Shown here one piece after another: positions 16,748 through 23,715 of a stretch of DNA of 64,000 bases. Made by a program: the position numbers and the translations under genes. The DNA is taken from NCBI GenBank assembly GCA_949752745.1, contig OX457024.1, positions 112,453,414-112,517,413 on the forward strand, in the 5' to 3' direction. Each line of letters begins with the position of its first letter. Position 1 is the first letter of the stretch. The DNA comes from Protula sp. h YS-2021. Its lineage: Eukaryota; Annelida; Polychaeta; Sabellida; Serpulidae. The notes under the pieces are model-generated. The model had not been told where the DNA came from and did not search any database. It worked only from the letters and a program-made list of their open reading frames with translations.

Positions 16748-17850
16748 TGTTGAATGTCTGTTTCTTTCACCCAACTGTTAAACTTGTTTGGCCAACCTAA
16801 CCACTTGACAAATAATTCTTTCACACCTCCTCCTCGTCTTTTACGTGTTTTCAAGACTTTTTCAATTCTATAAATAGATTCAATATCTTTGGTCACTTTC
16901 TGCAGTTCTTCTTCATAGAAATGACCATCAATATCTTCGTCTAAAAAGTCTTTCACACGATACAAATGTATTCCTTGCTTCTTACAACGATGTGTGACAA
17001 TGAAGACTTCTTGCGTCCATTTGATGTGATAATCGCGTTGAAACACATATGTAATGTGGGAAATGCGAACATGATCGCCAATGTTAAATTTGTACTTCTT
17101 CTTCTTCTTCGGTTTCAATTTCAGTTTGTCGACATACATATACTTCCACACTTTTGATTCGTTGTCTTTACGAATCTCGGCTGGAGCATATTTATTAGGA
17201 AGAGAACCATGAGGTCTATGGTTGTAATTGTACACCAAGTCTGGAAGAATGTCTAAGTAACGGTAAGTTTGATTATGTAGAAAATACCGATACATCATTC
17301 CCTTTAGAGTACGAATGACTCTTTCAGCAAAGTTGGCTTTGGTTTCATTCTTTGTGGTATAAGCATGAATGCCTTCTTTCTTCAAAAATGCTTTAACCCA
17401 TCTGTTTTTAAATTCTGTTCCTTTATCAGACCTTAGAGTTCGCGGTCTTCGTCGTGTGTCATGAAAAATCTTTTGGAAAGCTTGTATGACGCTGGTATGT
17501 GATTTATTAGGTATTGGCTGTACCCAGACATATTTGGAAAACACATCAATGACAATGAGTAAAAAGCGTATGTTATCATTATAGGGAGCTATGTTTCCCA
17601 TATCAGCCAAATCAATATCCCACATATCATCAATGCCACGTGTAATCACACGTTGTCTTTTGAACCTGTATTTTACAGGTTGGAGTAAACTGAAAGCATC
17701 TTGATCCTGTAGCCATTTCTTCACTTGTGACTGTGTGACTGGTTGATTATGTTTTCGTAAGATGTGATACAGTTTGTAAGGACCAGCAAATGCTCCAGGC
17801 TGTCCAGGTTTGAAGTAAATATTGGTCAAGTAGTCTTTCCACGTCGACAT
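16744..17850 (-). CDS. Retroviral-type integrase with chromodomain
   Basis: The frame opens at 17901, but the TATA box at 17888-17895 points to the ATG at 17850 (368 residues). An N-terminal helical region is followed by the rve core with the DDE set: D80 in WDIDLADM, D142 in RSDKGTEF and E176 in NFAERVIR. The last ~45 residues (YRIEKVLKTR ... LFVKWLGWPNKFNSW) form a chromodomain, as usual in Polinton integrases. It would join element ends to host DNA with 6-bp staggered cuts, consistent with the GGTACT duplication. First gene of the nine-gene block. Confidence 0.93.
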   Translation of the reverse strand: MSTWKDYLTNIYFKPGQPGAFAGPYKLYHILRKHNQPVTQSQVKKWLQDQDAFSLLQPVKYRFKRQRVITRGIDDMWDIDLADMGNIAPYNDNIRFLLIVIDVFSKYVWVQPIPNKSHTSVIQAFQKIFHDTRRRPRTLRSDKGTEFKNRWVKAFLKKEGIHAYTTKNETKANFAERVIRTLKGMMYRYFLHNQTYRYLDILPDLVYNYNHRPHGSLPNKYAPAEIRKDNESKVWKYMYVDKLKLKPKKKKKYKFNIGDHVRISHITYVFQRDYHIKWTQEVFIVTHRCKKQGIHLYRVKDFLDEDIDGHFYEEELQKVTKDIESIYRIEKVLKTRKRRGGGVKELFVKWLGWPNKFNSWVKETDIQQ

Positions 17851-17887
17851 GATGAATGAAAACCACCTTCTCAACAGAACAGCTTTT

Positions 17888-17895
17888 ATTTTATA
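17888..17895 (-). promoter_or_regulatory. TATA box of the integrase-to-protease block
   Basis: TATAAAAT on the minus strand, 38 bases before the ATG at 17850. No comparable TATA-ATG pair was found between the nine genes that follow. Confidence 0.55.
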
Positions 17896-17982
17896 ACTCA
17901 ACCAACATCACTTAACTAACATAGTAACTTAACTAACATGTATTTATAACTAACATGTATTTATAACTAACATGTATTTATT

Positions 17983-18315
17983 TTACAAATCAAGTATAGA
18001 TACAATGGTATGAATAACTGGAGACCATTGGTCTTCAATGAACACTAACCAATGACTGAGTTCATCCAATGTAATAGCATCTACACCATATTTCTCACAA
18101 CGTTGATTTGCATTCTCTAACACTTTATCTAAATGAATGTAATATTTAGCTTCATTCCAATATGTATAAACACATGCAGTATGACAAGTATGTTCTGAAC
18201 ACTCTTCATGTTGACAAGCAGGACAGACTAAATAGGCAAACTTTTTTACAGCGGATAACATTTCTTCACAATAAGCTTTTTGCACAATATATTGTCTCAG
18301 TGTCATATCCGCCAT
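17983..18315 (-). CDS. Small Cys/His-containing accessory protein
   Basis: 110 residues, starting MADMTLRQYIVQ. A Cys/His cluster (CPACQHEECSEHTCHTAC) lies in the middle and could bind zinc; the rest is helical by eye. No family recognised. The downstream end is followed by TAACATG-type short repeats (17925-17975). No TATA box is seen within 60 bases upstream. Confidence 0.5.
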   Translation of the reverse strand: MADMTLRQYIVQKAYCEEMLSAVKKFAYLVCPACQHEECSEHTCHTACVYTYWNEAKYYIHLDKVLENANQRCEKYGVDAITLDELSHWLVFIEDQWSPVIHTIVSILDL

Positions 18316-18513
18316 TATGCAGTCTTGTGAGTCTTGCAGTACAAGTCTGTCAGGTTTAGCAAGTTATGCTGCTCCGGCAATGTAGCACAAGTCTGTCAAG
18401 TTCAGCAAGTTTTTTCCAGTTGCTGTTCACTTAACACACTTCTCCATGTTCACACGTCTGCACATCAAGTCTCACACAACAAGATTCTCCATGTTGACTT
18501 TGTTTCTGTTGTT
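18316..18513. other. Intergenic spacer with a repeated aagtctgtcaggtttagcaag unit
   Basis: Two diverged copies of a ~50-bp unit (18340-18365 and 18388-18412). Nothing coding is convincing. Confidence 0.5.
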
Positions 18514-18645
18514 TTATTCTGACATGTCGGTTTCTTCCTGTAATAAAATATCTTTTAATATATTTGCTGCCTCTTCTATCATGTTCTTTCTTTGTTTACG
18601 TTGAAAACACTCACATAAAACTAAATTTGCTAGTAAGAAAAACAT
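18514..18645 (-). CDS. Very small protein, 43 residues
   Basis: ATG to TAA frame with a hydrophobic start (MFFLLANLVLCECF) and an acidic helical end (EEAANILKDILLQEE). A TATA box (TATAAAAA, 18688-18695 minus strand) lies 43 bases upstream, the same distance as in other genes of this element, which is the main support. Role unknown; it could be a small membrane protein. Confidence 0.4.
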   Translation of the reverse strand: MFFLLANLVLCECFQRKQRKNMIEEAANILKDILLQEETDMSE

Positions 18646-18687
18646 TGTTATCAATTCACTATGTTGTCATAAACATGTTTTAAAAGG

Positions 18688-18695
18688 TTTTTATA
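18688..18695 (-). promoter_or_regulatory. TATA box of the 43-residue gene
   Basis: TATAAAAA, overlapping the last codons of the upstream gene. Confidence 0.4.
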
Positions 18696-19017
18696 TCTTT
18701 AAAGTTACCTGATAAAGCTGCTCGGTTTCCTCTTCTTCTTTACAACAATCTCTCAAATGATCCACTACGGTGAAATATACTTCAACATCAGTACGAGCAG
18801 AATAAAGTGCAGAATCAAAGTCAAAGTCAGGATCTTCTTCTATTCCAATTTTATGACATTCTCCAAGAAATCTTGAATGCAGTTCAATCACATCAAGACT
18901 ATGATGTACAACATCCCAAAAAGCATCCAAATGATAAAGTTGATAGTCTGGAGTGCCACAGCAAGCAAGTTTGGCAATCATCAAGTCAATATAAGCATTT
19001 TTAAAACATGCGTCCAT
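18691..19017 (-). CDS. Acidic accessory protein of unknown function
   Basis: 108 residues, starting MDACFKNAYIDLM, with scattered Cys and an acidic tail (CCKEEEETEQ). Lies 24 bases after the end of the zinc/PC4-like paralogue, so probably co-transcribed with it. Not recognised. Confidence 0.5.
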   Translation of the reverse strand: MDACFKNAYIDLMIAKLACCGTPDYQLYHLDAFWDVVHHSLDVIELHSRFLGECHKIGIEEDPDFDFDSALYSARTDVEVYFTVVDHLRDCCKEEEETEQLYQVTLKI

Positions 19018-19041
19018 CTTGTTTCAGTGTCTTGTGGGCTT

Positions 19042-19665
19042 TTACTTTGCTTCACTGACTTTAAGTACTCCACACTTGCCGCAGAAGTTGTTTGGTTCAC
19101 ACAACTTGCAATTATACTTGTGGCAATGGCAATGATAATCTTCCACATATCCACAAGCACCACAATACTCGCAGGTAAGTCCAAATTGATTTTGTACGTT
19201 CATTGTCTCCAACTGAACTTCAGCCAGCCTTTTCTTGGATAGCTTTGACACCTTCATCCGACCATCCTTTCGCAGCTTGATAGGATTTATGGTATGACAT
19301 TCCGTACATGGTAACAAGACTGAGGTAATGTTATCCATCTCCTGAAGCAATGTCTCCCATTCACCATCATCCATGTTGATGTACTTCGTATATCCTTGCC
19401 CGTGAAGTAGTGTTGTATGTGCAAAAGTTATATAGCGCATATCCAAGTGTGAAATGACTTCAAGCCACTTCGTTTGTGTTAAGTATACTTTGAAGCCAAT
19501 GGTGTATAAATTTCTAAATTTCTCACATATACACTTCCACGAACATGGTGATAAAGCAACCCAATGCCCTCCACGTTTGATTCGTAGAAATTGTCCAAAT
19601 TTTCCATGCTGCACAGTAATGGTTACGTTTTCACTAATTTTAAAGCTGCTTGTCTTCTTCTCCAT
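19042..19665 (-). CDS. Double PC4-like plus Cys-rich protein, downstream paralogue
   Basis: 207 residues starting MEKKTSSFKIS. Two PC4-like repeats by eye: FKISENVTITVQHGKFG ... LSPCSWKCICEKF, then MRYITFAHTTLLHG ... YINMDDGEWETLLQEM. A linker with a CTEC pair follows, then a tight Cys/His tail (CEYCGACGYVEDYHCHCHKY then CKLCEPNNFCGKCG) that should bind two or more zinc ions. About 75% like the gene at 19780-20427, with which it forms a tandem duplicate. TATA box 40 bases upstream. Confidence 0.65.
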   Translation of the reverse strand: MEKKTSSFKISENVTITVQHGKFGQFLRIKRGGHWVALSPCSWKCICEKFRNLYTIGFKVYLTQTKWLEVISHLDMRYITFAHTTLLHGQGYTKYINMDDGEWETLLQEMDNITSVLLPCTECHTINPIKLRKDGRMKVSKLSKKRLAEVQLETMNVQNQFGLTCEYCGACGYVEDYHCHCHKYNCKLCEPNNFCGKCGVLKVSEAK

Positions 19666-19703
19666 GGTTACACAATGATAACTTCACTACCTTTTATGTC
19701 CAA

Positions 19704-19712
19704 CTATATACC
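19704..19712 (-). promoter_or_regulatory. TATA box of the downstream paralogue
   Basis: GGTATATAG on the minus strand, about 40 bases before the ATG at 19665. Confidence 0.45.
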
Positions 19713-19779
19713 CAAACATTTTGCAAAGTTTTGAATTCACTTCAACTCATCCATCGTGAAATCGAGTAAGTTCTGACTT

Positions 19780-20427
19780 CTACTTTGCTTCACAGACTTT
19801 AAGTACTCCACACTTGCCGCAGAAGTTGTTTGGTTCACACAACTTGCAATTATACTTGTGGCAGTGGCAATGATAATCTTCCACATATCCACAAGCACCA
19901 CAATAGTCGCAGGTAAGTCCAAGTTGATTTTGTACGTTCATGTTCTCCAACTGAACTTCAGTCAACCTTTTCTTGGATAGCTTTGACACCTTCATCCGAC
20001 CATCCTTTTGCAGCTTGATGATTGTTTTCTTGTCATGACATTCCTCACATGGTGATAGGGCTGAGTTGATGTTGTCCATCTCCTGAAGCAGTGTCTCCCA
20101 TTCACCATCATTCATGTTGATGTGATGTGTGTATTCTTTCCCTTCAAACCGTGACGTGCGCACAAAACTCACATAACGCATATCCAAGTATGAAATGACT
20201 TCAAGCCACTTCGTTTGCATTAAGTACAGTTTGAAGCCAATGTCGCGTAAATTTTTCAAGCTCTGGCACACAATCTTCCACAAAGATGGTGAATAAGCAC
20301 ACCATCTCTCTCCACGTGTGATGCGTAGAAATGGCCCATATTCTCCATGCTCCACAGTAATGGTTAAGTTAGCACTAATTTTAAAGCTGCTGCTGCGCTG
20401 CGCTGCGTTGCTTGTCTTGTTCTCCAT
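19780..20427 (-). CDS. Double PC4-like plus Cys-rich protein, upstream paralogue
   Basis: The frame opens at 20517, but that ATG is upstream of the TATA box (20503-20512). The ATG at 20427 gives MENKTSNAAQRSSSFKIS, which matches the start of the paralogue at 19665. Same layout: FKISANLTITVEHGEYG ... SPSLWKIVCQSL, MRYVSFVRTSRF ... INMNDGEWETLLQEM, then CDYCGACGYVEDYHCHCHKY and CKLCEPNNFCGKCG. Zinc binding is inferred from Cys/His pairs. A single-stranded DNA or RNA-binding regulator is a reasonable guess. Confidence 0.65.
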   Translation of the reverse strand: MENKTSNAAQRSSSFKISANLTITVEHGEYGPFLRITRGERWCAYSPSLWKIVCQSLKNLRDIGFKLYLMQTKWLEVISYLDMRYVSFVRTSRFEGKEYTHHINMNDGEWETLLQEMDNINSALSPCEECHDKKTIIKLQKDGRMKVSKLSKKRLTEVQLENMNVQNQLGLTCDYCGACGYVEDYHCHCHKYNCKLCEPNNFCGKCGVLKVCEAK

Positions 20428-20502
20428 GGCTGCAACAATGTATTGATGATCCACTCCCTCCAACTGTCTGCTGAGAAATGACTCCACTCTGCTGAGTTCA
20501 CT

Positions 20503-20512
20503 CCCTTTTATA
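20503..20512 (-). promoter_or_regulatory. TATA box of the upstream paralogue
   Basis: TATAAAAGGG on the minus strand, about 76 bases before the ATG at 20427; it overlaps the end of the preceding gene. Confidence 0.55.
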
Positions 20513-20969
20513 CCCAACTGGTTGCTGAGTCAAGCTTTTCAAACTTCTTGTAAACGTTTGAATTCACTTCAACTCGTCCATGGTTGAATCGAACAAGGTC
20601 TGATACATTATTTGGAACATCATCATCATAAAGTAAAATGATTCTTGCAGCTACAACTAACATGAGCTCAACTGCCCAAATTGTATTCGCGTTGATAAAT
20701 GCTGAATCAATGTCATAAGTTGATATGATAAATGTTAAATCAATGTTATAAGTTGATAGTATATGTAGATCTTCACAGTCACGTAGAAACGAGTCGATGA
20801 AATCACTTGGAATAGTCTTTCCGACAGCTTCCCAATGCAGATGTAAATTCTTCACTTGCTGCATCCAATCCCATTCAAAAGTAGGAAGCTTTGAAAACAC
20901 ATAGTTAGTATAATTCACTTTGAAGACGTCGTCCATAGTCATACATCTGTCAAGAAGTAATGCTGACAT
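20508..20969 (-). CDS. Right-most accessory protein of the Polinton
   Basis: A frame opens at 21020 but that ATG is only about 12 bases after the TATA box (21032-21040) and lies inside the inverted repeat, so the ATG at 20969 (MSALLLDRCMTMDD) is preferred, giving 153 residues. The protein has an internal duplication (ISTYNID / STYDID) and a hydrophobic segment (VELMLVVAARIILLY). Not recognised. Its last ~20 codons were copied along with the neighbouring gene in the tandem duplication (remnant at 19737-19775). Confidence 0.5.
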   Translation of the reverse strand: MSALLLDRCMTMDDVFKVNYTNYVFSKLPTFEWDWMQQVKNLHLHWEAVGKTIPSDFIDSFLRDCEDLHILSTYNIDLTFIISTYDIDSAFINANTIWAVELMLVVAARIILLYDDDVPNNVSDLVRFNHGRVEVNSNVYKKFEKLDSATSWV

Positions 20970-21031
20970 TGTGAAGTCTTTTCTCGTCACACAATGTATT
21001 ACTAGTTGACTAGTTGACATGTTTCACTCAT

Positions 21032-21040
21032 GCTTTTATA
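21032..21040 (-). promoter_or_regulatory. TATA box in the right inverted repeat
   Basis: TATAAAAGC on the minus strand. The matching place in the left repeat reads cataaaagc (near 6490), followed there by a second, better TATA at 6565. Confidence 0.55.
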
Positions 21041-21149
21041 CTACTTCCATGTAATCAAAATATGGTGTGTAACTTTGTTCAAAAATTGCTGACTCAGCAG
21101 AATTTTACTTATGTATATGAATGTCTCACTTACAGTTGTACTGCTGAGT

Positions 21150-21990
21150 TCAGAATCGTATGAAACGGATAAATATGCAAAAATCACAATTTCGGGGGGG
21201 GGGGGGGGGGGTGGTCGACCCAAAAAATGAAAAATGTTCAGAATCGTCTGAAACGGATAAATATGCAAAAATCACGATTTCGAGGGGGGGGGGGGGGTGG
21301 TCGACCCAAAAAATGAAAAATGTTCAGAATCGTCTGAAACGGATAAATATGCAAAAATCACAATTTCGAGGGGGGGGGGGGGGAGGTGGTCGACCCAAAA
21401 AATGAAAAATGTTCAGAATCGTCTGAAACGGATAAATATGCAAAAATCACAATTTCGAGGGGGGGGGGGGGTCGGTCGACCCAAAAAATGAAAAATGTTC
21501 AGAATCGTCTGAAACGGATAAATATGCAAAAATCACAATTTCGAGGGGGGGGGGGGGTCGGTCGACCCAAAAAATGAAAAATGTTCAGAATCGTCTGAAA
21601 CGGATAAATATGCAAAAATCACAATTTCGAGGGGGGGGGGTGGTCGACCCAAAAAAATGAAAAATGTTCAGAATCGTCTGAAACGGATAAATATGCAAAA
21701 ATCACAATTTCGAGGGGGGGGGGGGTCGGTCGACCCAAAAAATGAAAAATGTTCAGAATCGTCTGAAACGGATAAATATGCTAAAATCACAATTTCGAGG
21801 GGGGAGGGGGGGTCGGTCGACCCAAAAAATGAAAAATGTTCAGAATCGTCTGAAACGGATAAATATGCAAAAATCACAATTTCGAGGGGGGGGGGGGGTC
21901 GGTCGACCCAAAAAATGAAAAATGTTCAGAATCGTCTGAAACGGATAAATATGCAAAAATCACAATTTCGAGGGGGGGGGGGGGTCCTGG
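21150..21990. repeat. 85-bp G-tract minisatellite, right end, ten copies
   Basis: Inverse orientation of 4888-5397. Each unit carries a run of 9-20 G before gtcgacccaaaaaatg. Copies start near 21151, 21240, 21326, 21416, 21499, 21589, 21670, 21755, 21841 and 21926. Frames reading through it are not genes. Confidence 0.93.
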
Positions 21991-22323
21991 CTTTTTAGGG
22001 TCTGTTGCCATGGTTACACTGATTGACAGGTGGAGTTCGTTGACTTCATGATGATTGACTCGGCCAACACTTTCAAACAACTTTCGCTCCAGACTTTCGC
22101 TCCAGACTTTCGCTCCAGACAGTATGACGTCATCATGACGTCATTATCACGTCATGGATGGCCGCGCCTATCCTAACGCTTACCATGACTTCCGCTCCAG
22201 ACAACACTTCCGGTCCAGACAACACTTCCGGTCCAGACAACACTTCCGGTCCAGACATGATGACGTCACTTCCAGACAGTATGACGTCACAAAATGGGGC
22301 AGAACCCCCGTTTCCTACCTACT

Positions 22324-22329
22324 GGTACT
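22324..22329. other. Right target-site duplication GGTACT
   Basis: Exact copy of 4543-4548 immediately after the CT terminus. Confidence 0.93.
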
Positions 22330-22950
22330 CGAAACCGGTCGTTTATTAACGACGCTTGCCGGTCTACAATTTACCATCAAATCCGTTCGCTGATCAATGT
22401 CTAGTGGGGTAGTCACGTACCAACTGGTTATCACGTTTGTCCATGACTTTTTAAAGCGACGCCGAAATGCGGAGTGCTGAACTAATATCCCTTGGATCAA
22501 TACAGTAGTACAAGCGATCAGCTACAAAAAGGAGAGGAAAGGAATAAAAGTAAAATATAATAATGAACCATTTGAACTGAGATCATAAAATAGAACACAA
22601 GACGGAATAATTGTGTTGATCGTAATTTCTACGCTGATCGAATCTCCTTGTCTAAACAGGTCGTCGTATTTATGTGACCTTGTGAACTTATTCATAATGC
22701 CATGGTTTCTGATCACTGAACTACCATTATTACTTGGCTGGTGAAACTCATTTAACCAGGATTTTAATCAAATGACGCACAACACAATGCGAGTTACTTG
22801 TTCAGTTTTCTAAGCATTAGACAACGATATTAATAAAACTCGCAAAAAATATGTACCGTATTTGCATGACCACCTTGTCCCGACTCTATAGTTTATGATA
22901 TATCCAACTGAAGAATAACATTTAAATTACATGAAGTGCTGGTATTTTTA
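22330..22950. other. Flank between Polinton and LTR element
   Basis: AT-rich sequence without a convincing gene or repeat. It should be contiguous with the DNA left of 4543 in an empty allele. Confidence 0.4.
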
Positions 22951-23060
22951 TGTTATGTTTACATCTGTTTGGTATATAGCCTGACTACCGCTTGTAAATA
23001 AAGATGTCGCGTATCGTCAAATTCTGGAGTTCTTTCCTTGAAGTGCCGTAGTATACAACA
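22951..23060 (+). repeat. 5' LTR (110 bp)
   Basis: Begins TGTTATGT and ends ACAACA; includes a TATA-like ggtatatag and AATAAA in gtaaataaag. Followed by attggcgacgag, the usual place for the primer-binding site. Confidence 0.8.
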
Positions 23061-23175
23061 ATTGGCGACGAGTAAATTGCCTTTTTATGTTCATCCTATT
23101 CCTATGTTGATGTGGTGATGGTGATGACCTGTTGTCGTTTCCATTAACGTCAAATTCTGATTTGCAGGTGTGACC

Positions 23176-23715
23176 ATGGCTATTTTCATTTGGCGGCTAG
23201 AACCTTTTGATGAGATCAAAGGTAGCTGGGAGTTGTACAAAGAGCGTCTGGAACAGTATTTCATCGCCAGCGATGTTGCAGACGAGAAGAAGGTTGCGGT
23301 TACACTAAGTTTGATTGGTGGTAAGACCTACGCACTTCTTCACAGCCTTTGTTCCCCAGACAAGCCATCTACCAGGACGTTTGACCAACTCGGAGCCTTG
23401 CTGCAGGAGCACCTTAGTCCAAAGCCTAATGTCATTGCAGAAAGATATAGATTTTACAAGAGGCAGCAACATACTGGTGAGTCCGTTACCGACTACATAG
23501 GGGTGCTGCAGAAGTTATCAGAACATTGCGAATTCGGCGATCGTTTGGCAAAACATCTACGCTACCAACTAGTGTGCGGTATAAGAAGTAAAAATACTCT
23601 GAAGAGGTTACTGTCAGAGAAAAATTTGAACTTCAAGAAAGCCAAGGAACTAGCGAGTGCAATGGAGATGGCGGAAAAAGATGATTCGGAGATCCAAGGA
23701 ACGAAATCAGTGTGA
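23176..23715 (+). CDS. Gag-like protein of the LTR element
   Basis: About 179 residues, open throughout. The frame opens at a GTG two codons upstream; the ATG at 23176 is used here. A retrotransposon-gag pattern is visible (FDEIKGSWELYKERLEQYF; LLQEHLSPKPNVIAERYRF; ETVTDY-like ESVTDYIGVLQKL). Ends in a TGA overlapping the next frame, where the zinc knuckle and protease continue. Confidence 0.7.
   Translation: MAIFIWRLEPFDEIKGSWELYKERLEQYFIASDVADEKKVAVTLSLIGGKTYALLHSLCSPDKPSTRTFDQLGALLQEHLSPKPNVIAERYRFYKRQQHTGESVTDYIGVLQKLSEHCEFGDRLAKHLRYQLVCGIRSKNTLKRLLSEKNLNFKKAKELASAMEMAEKDDSEIQGTKSV

Larger units (their letters stand above)
4549..22323. mobile_element. Complete Polinton/Maverick (adintovirus-like) element, 17,775 bp
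   Basis: Termini are AGTAGGTAGG...CCTACCTACT, flanked by GGTACT on both sides. The ends are long inverted repeats. Inside are all Polinton hallmark genes, intact: protein-primed PolB, retroviral-type integrase, packaging ATPase, adenain-like protease, major and minor capsid proteins. Size, termini and 6-bp duplication match the family. Genes on the left arm read right, genes on the right arm read left, converging near 11.75-12.08 kb. Known biology of the family: integrated virus-like elements that can encode virions. The open frames and exact duplication indicate a recent insertion; activity is not shown. Confidence 0.95.
20998..22323. repeat. Right terminal inverted repeat
   Basis: Inverse of the left end in two blocks: 20998-21148 matches 6368-6533, and 21150-22323 matches 4549-5395, with ten instead of six minisatellite units. 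Four exact TGACGTCA sites lie at 22120-22290, along with ACTTCCGGTCCAGACA units. Confidence 0.88.
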
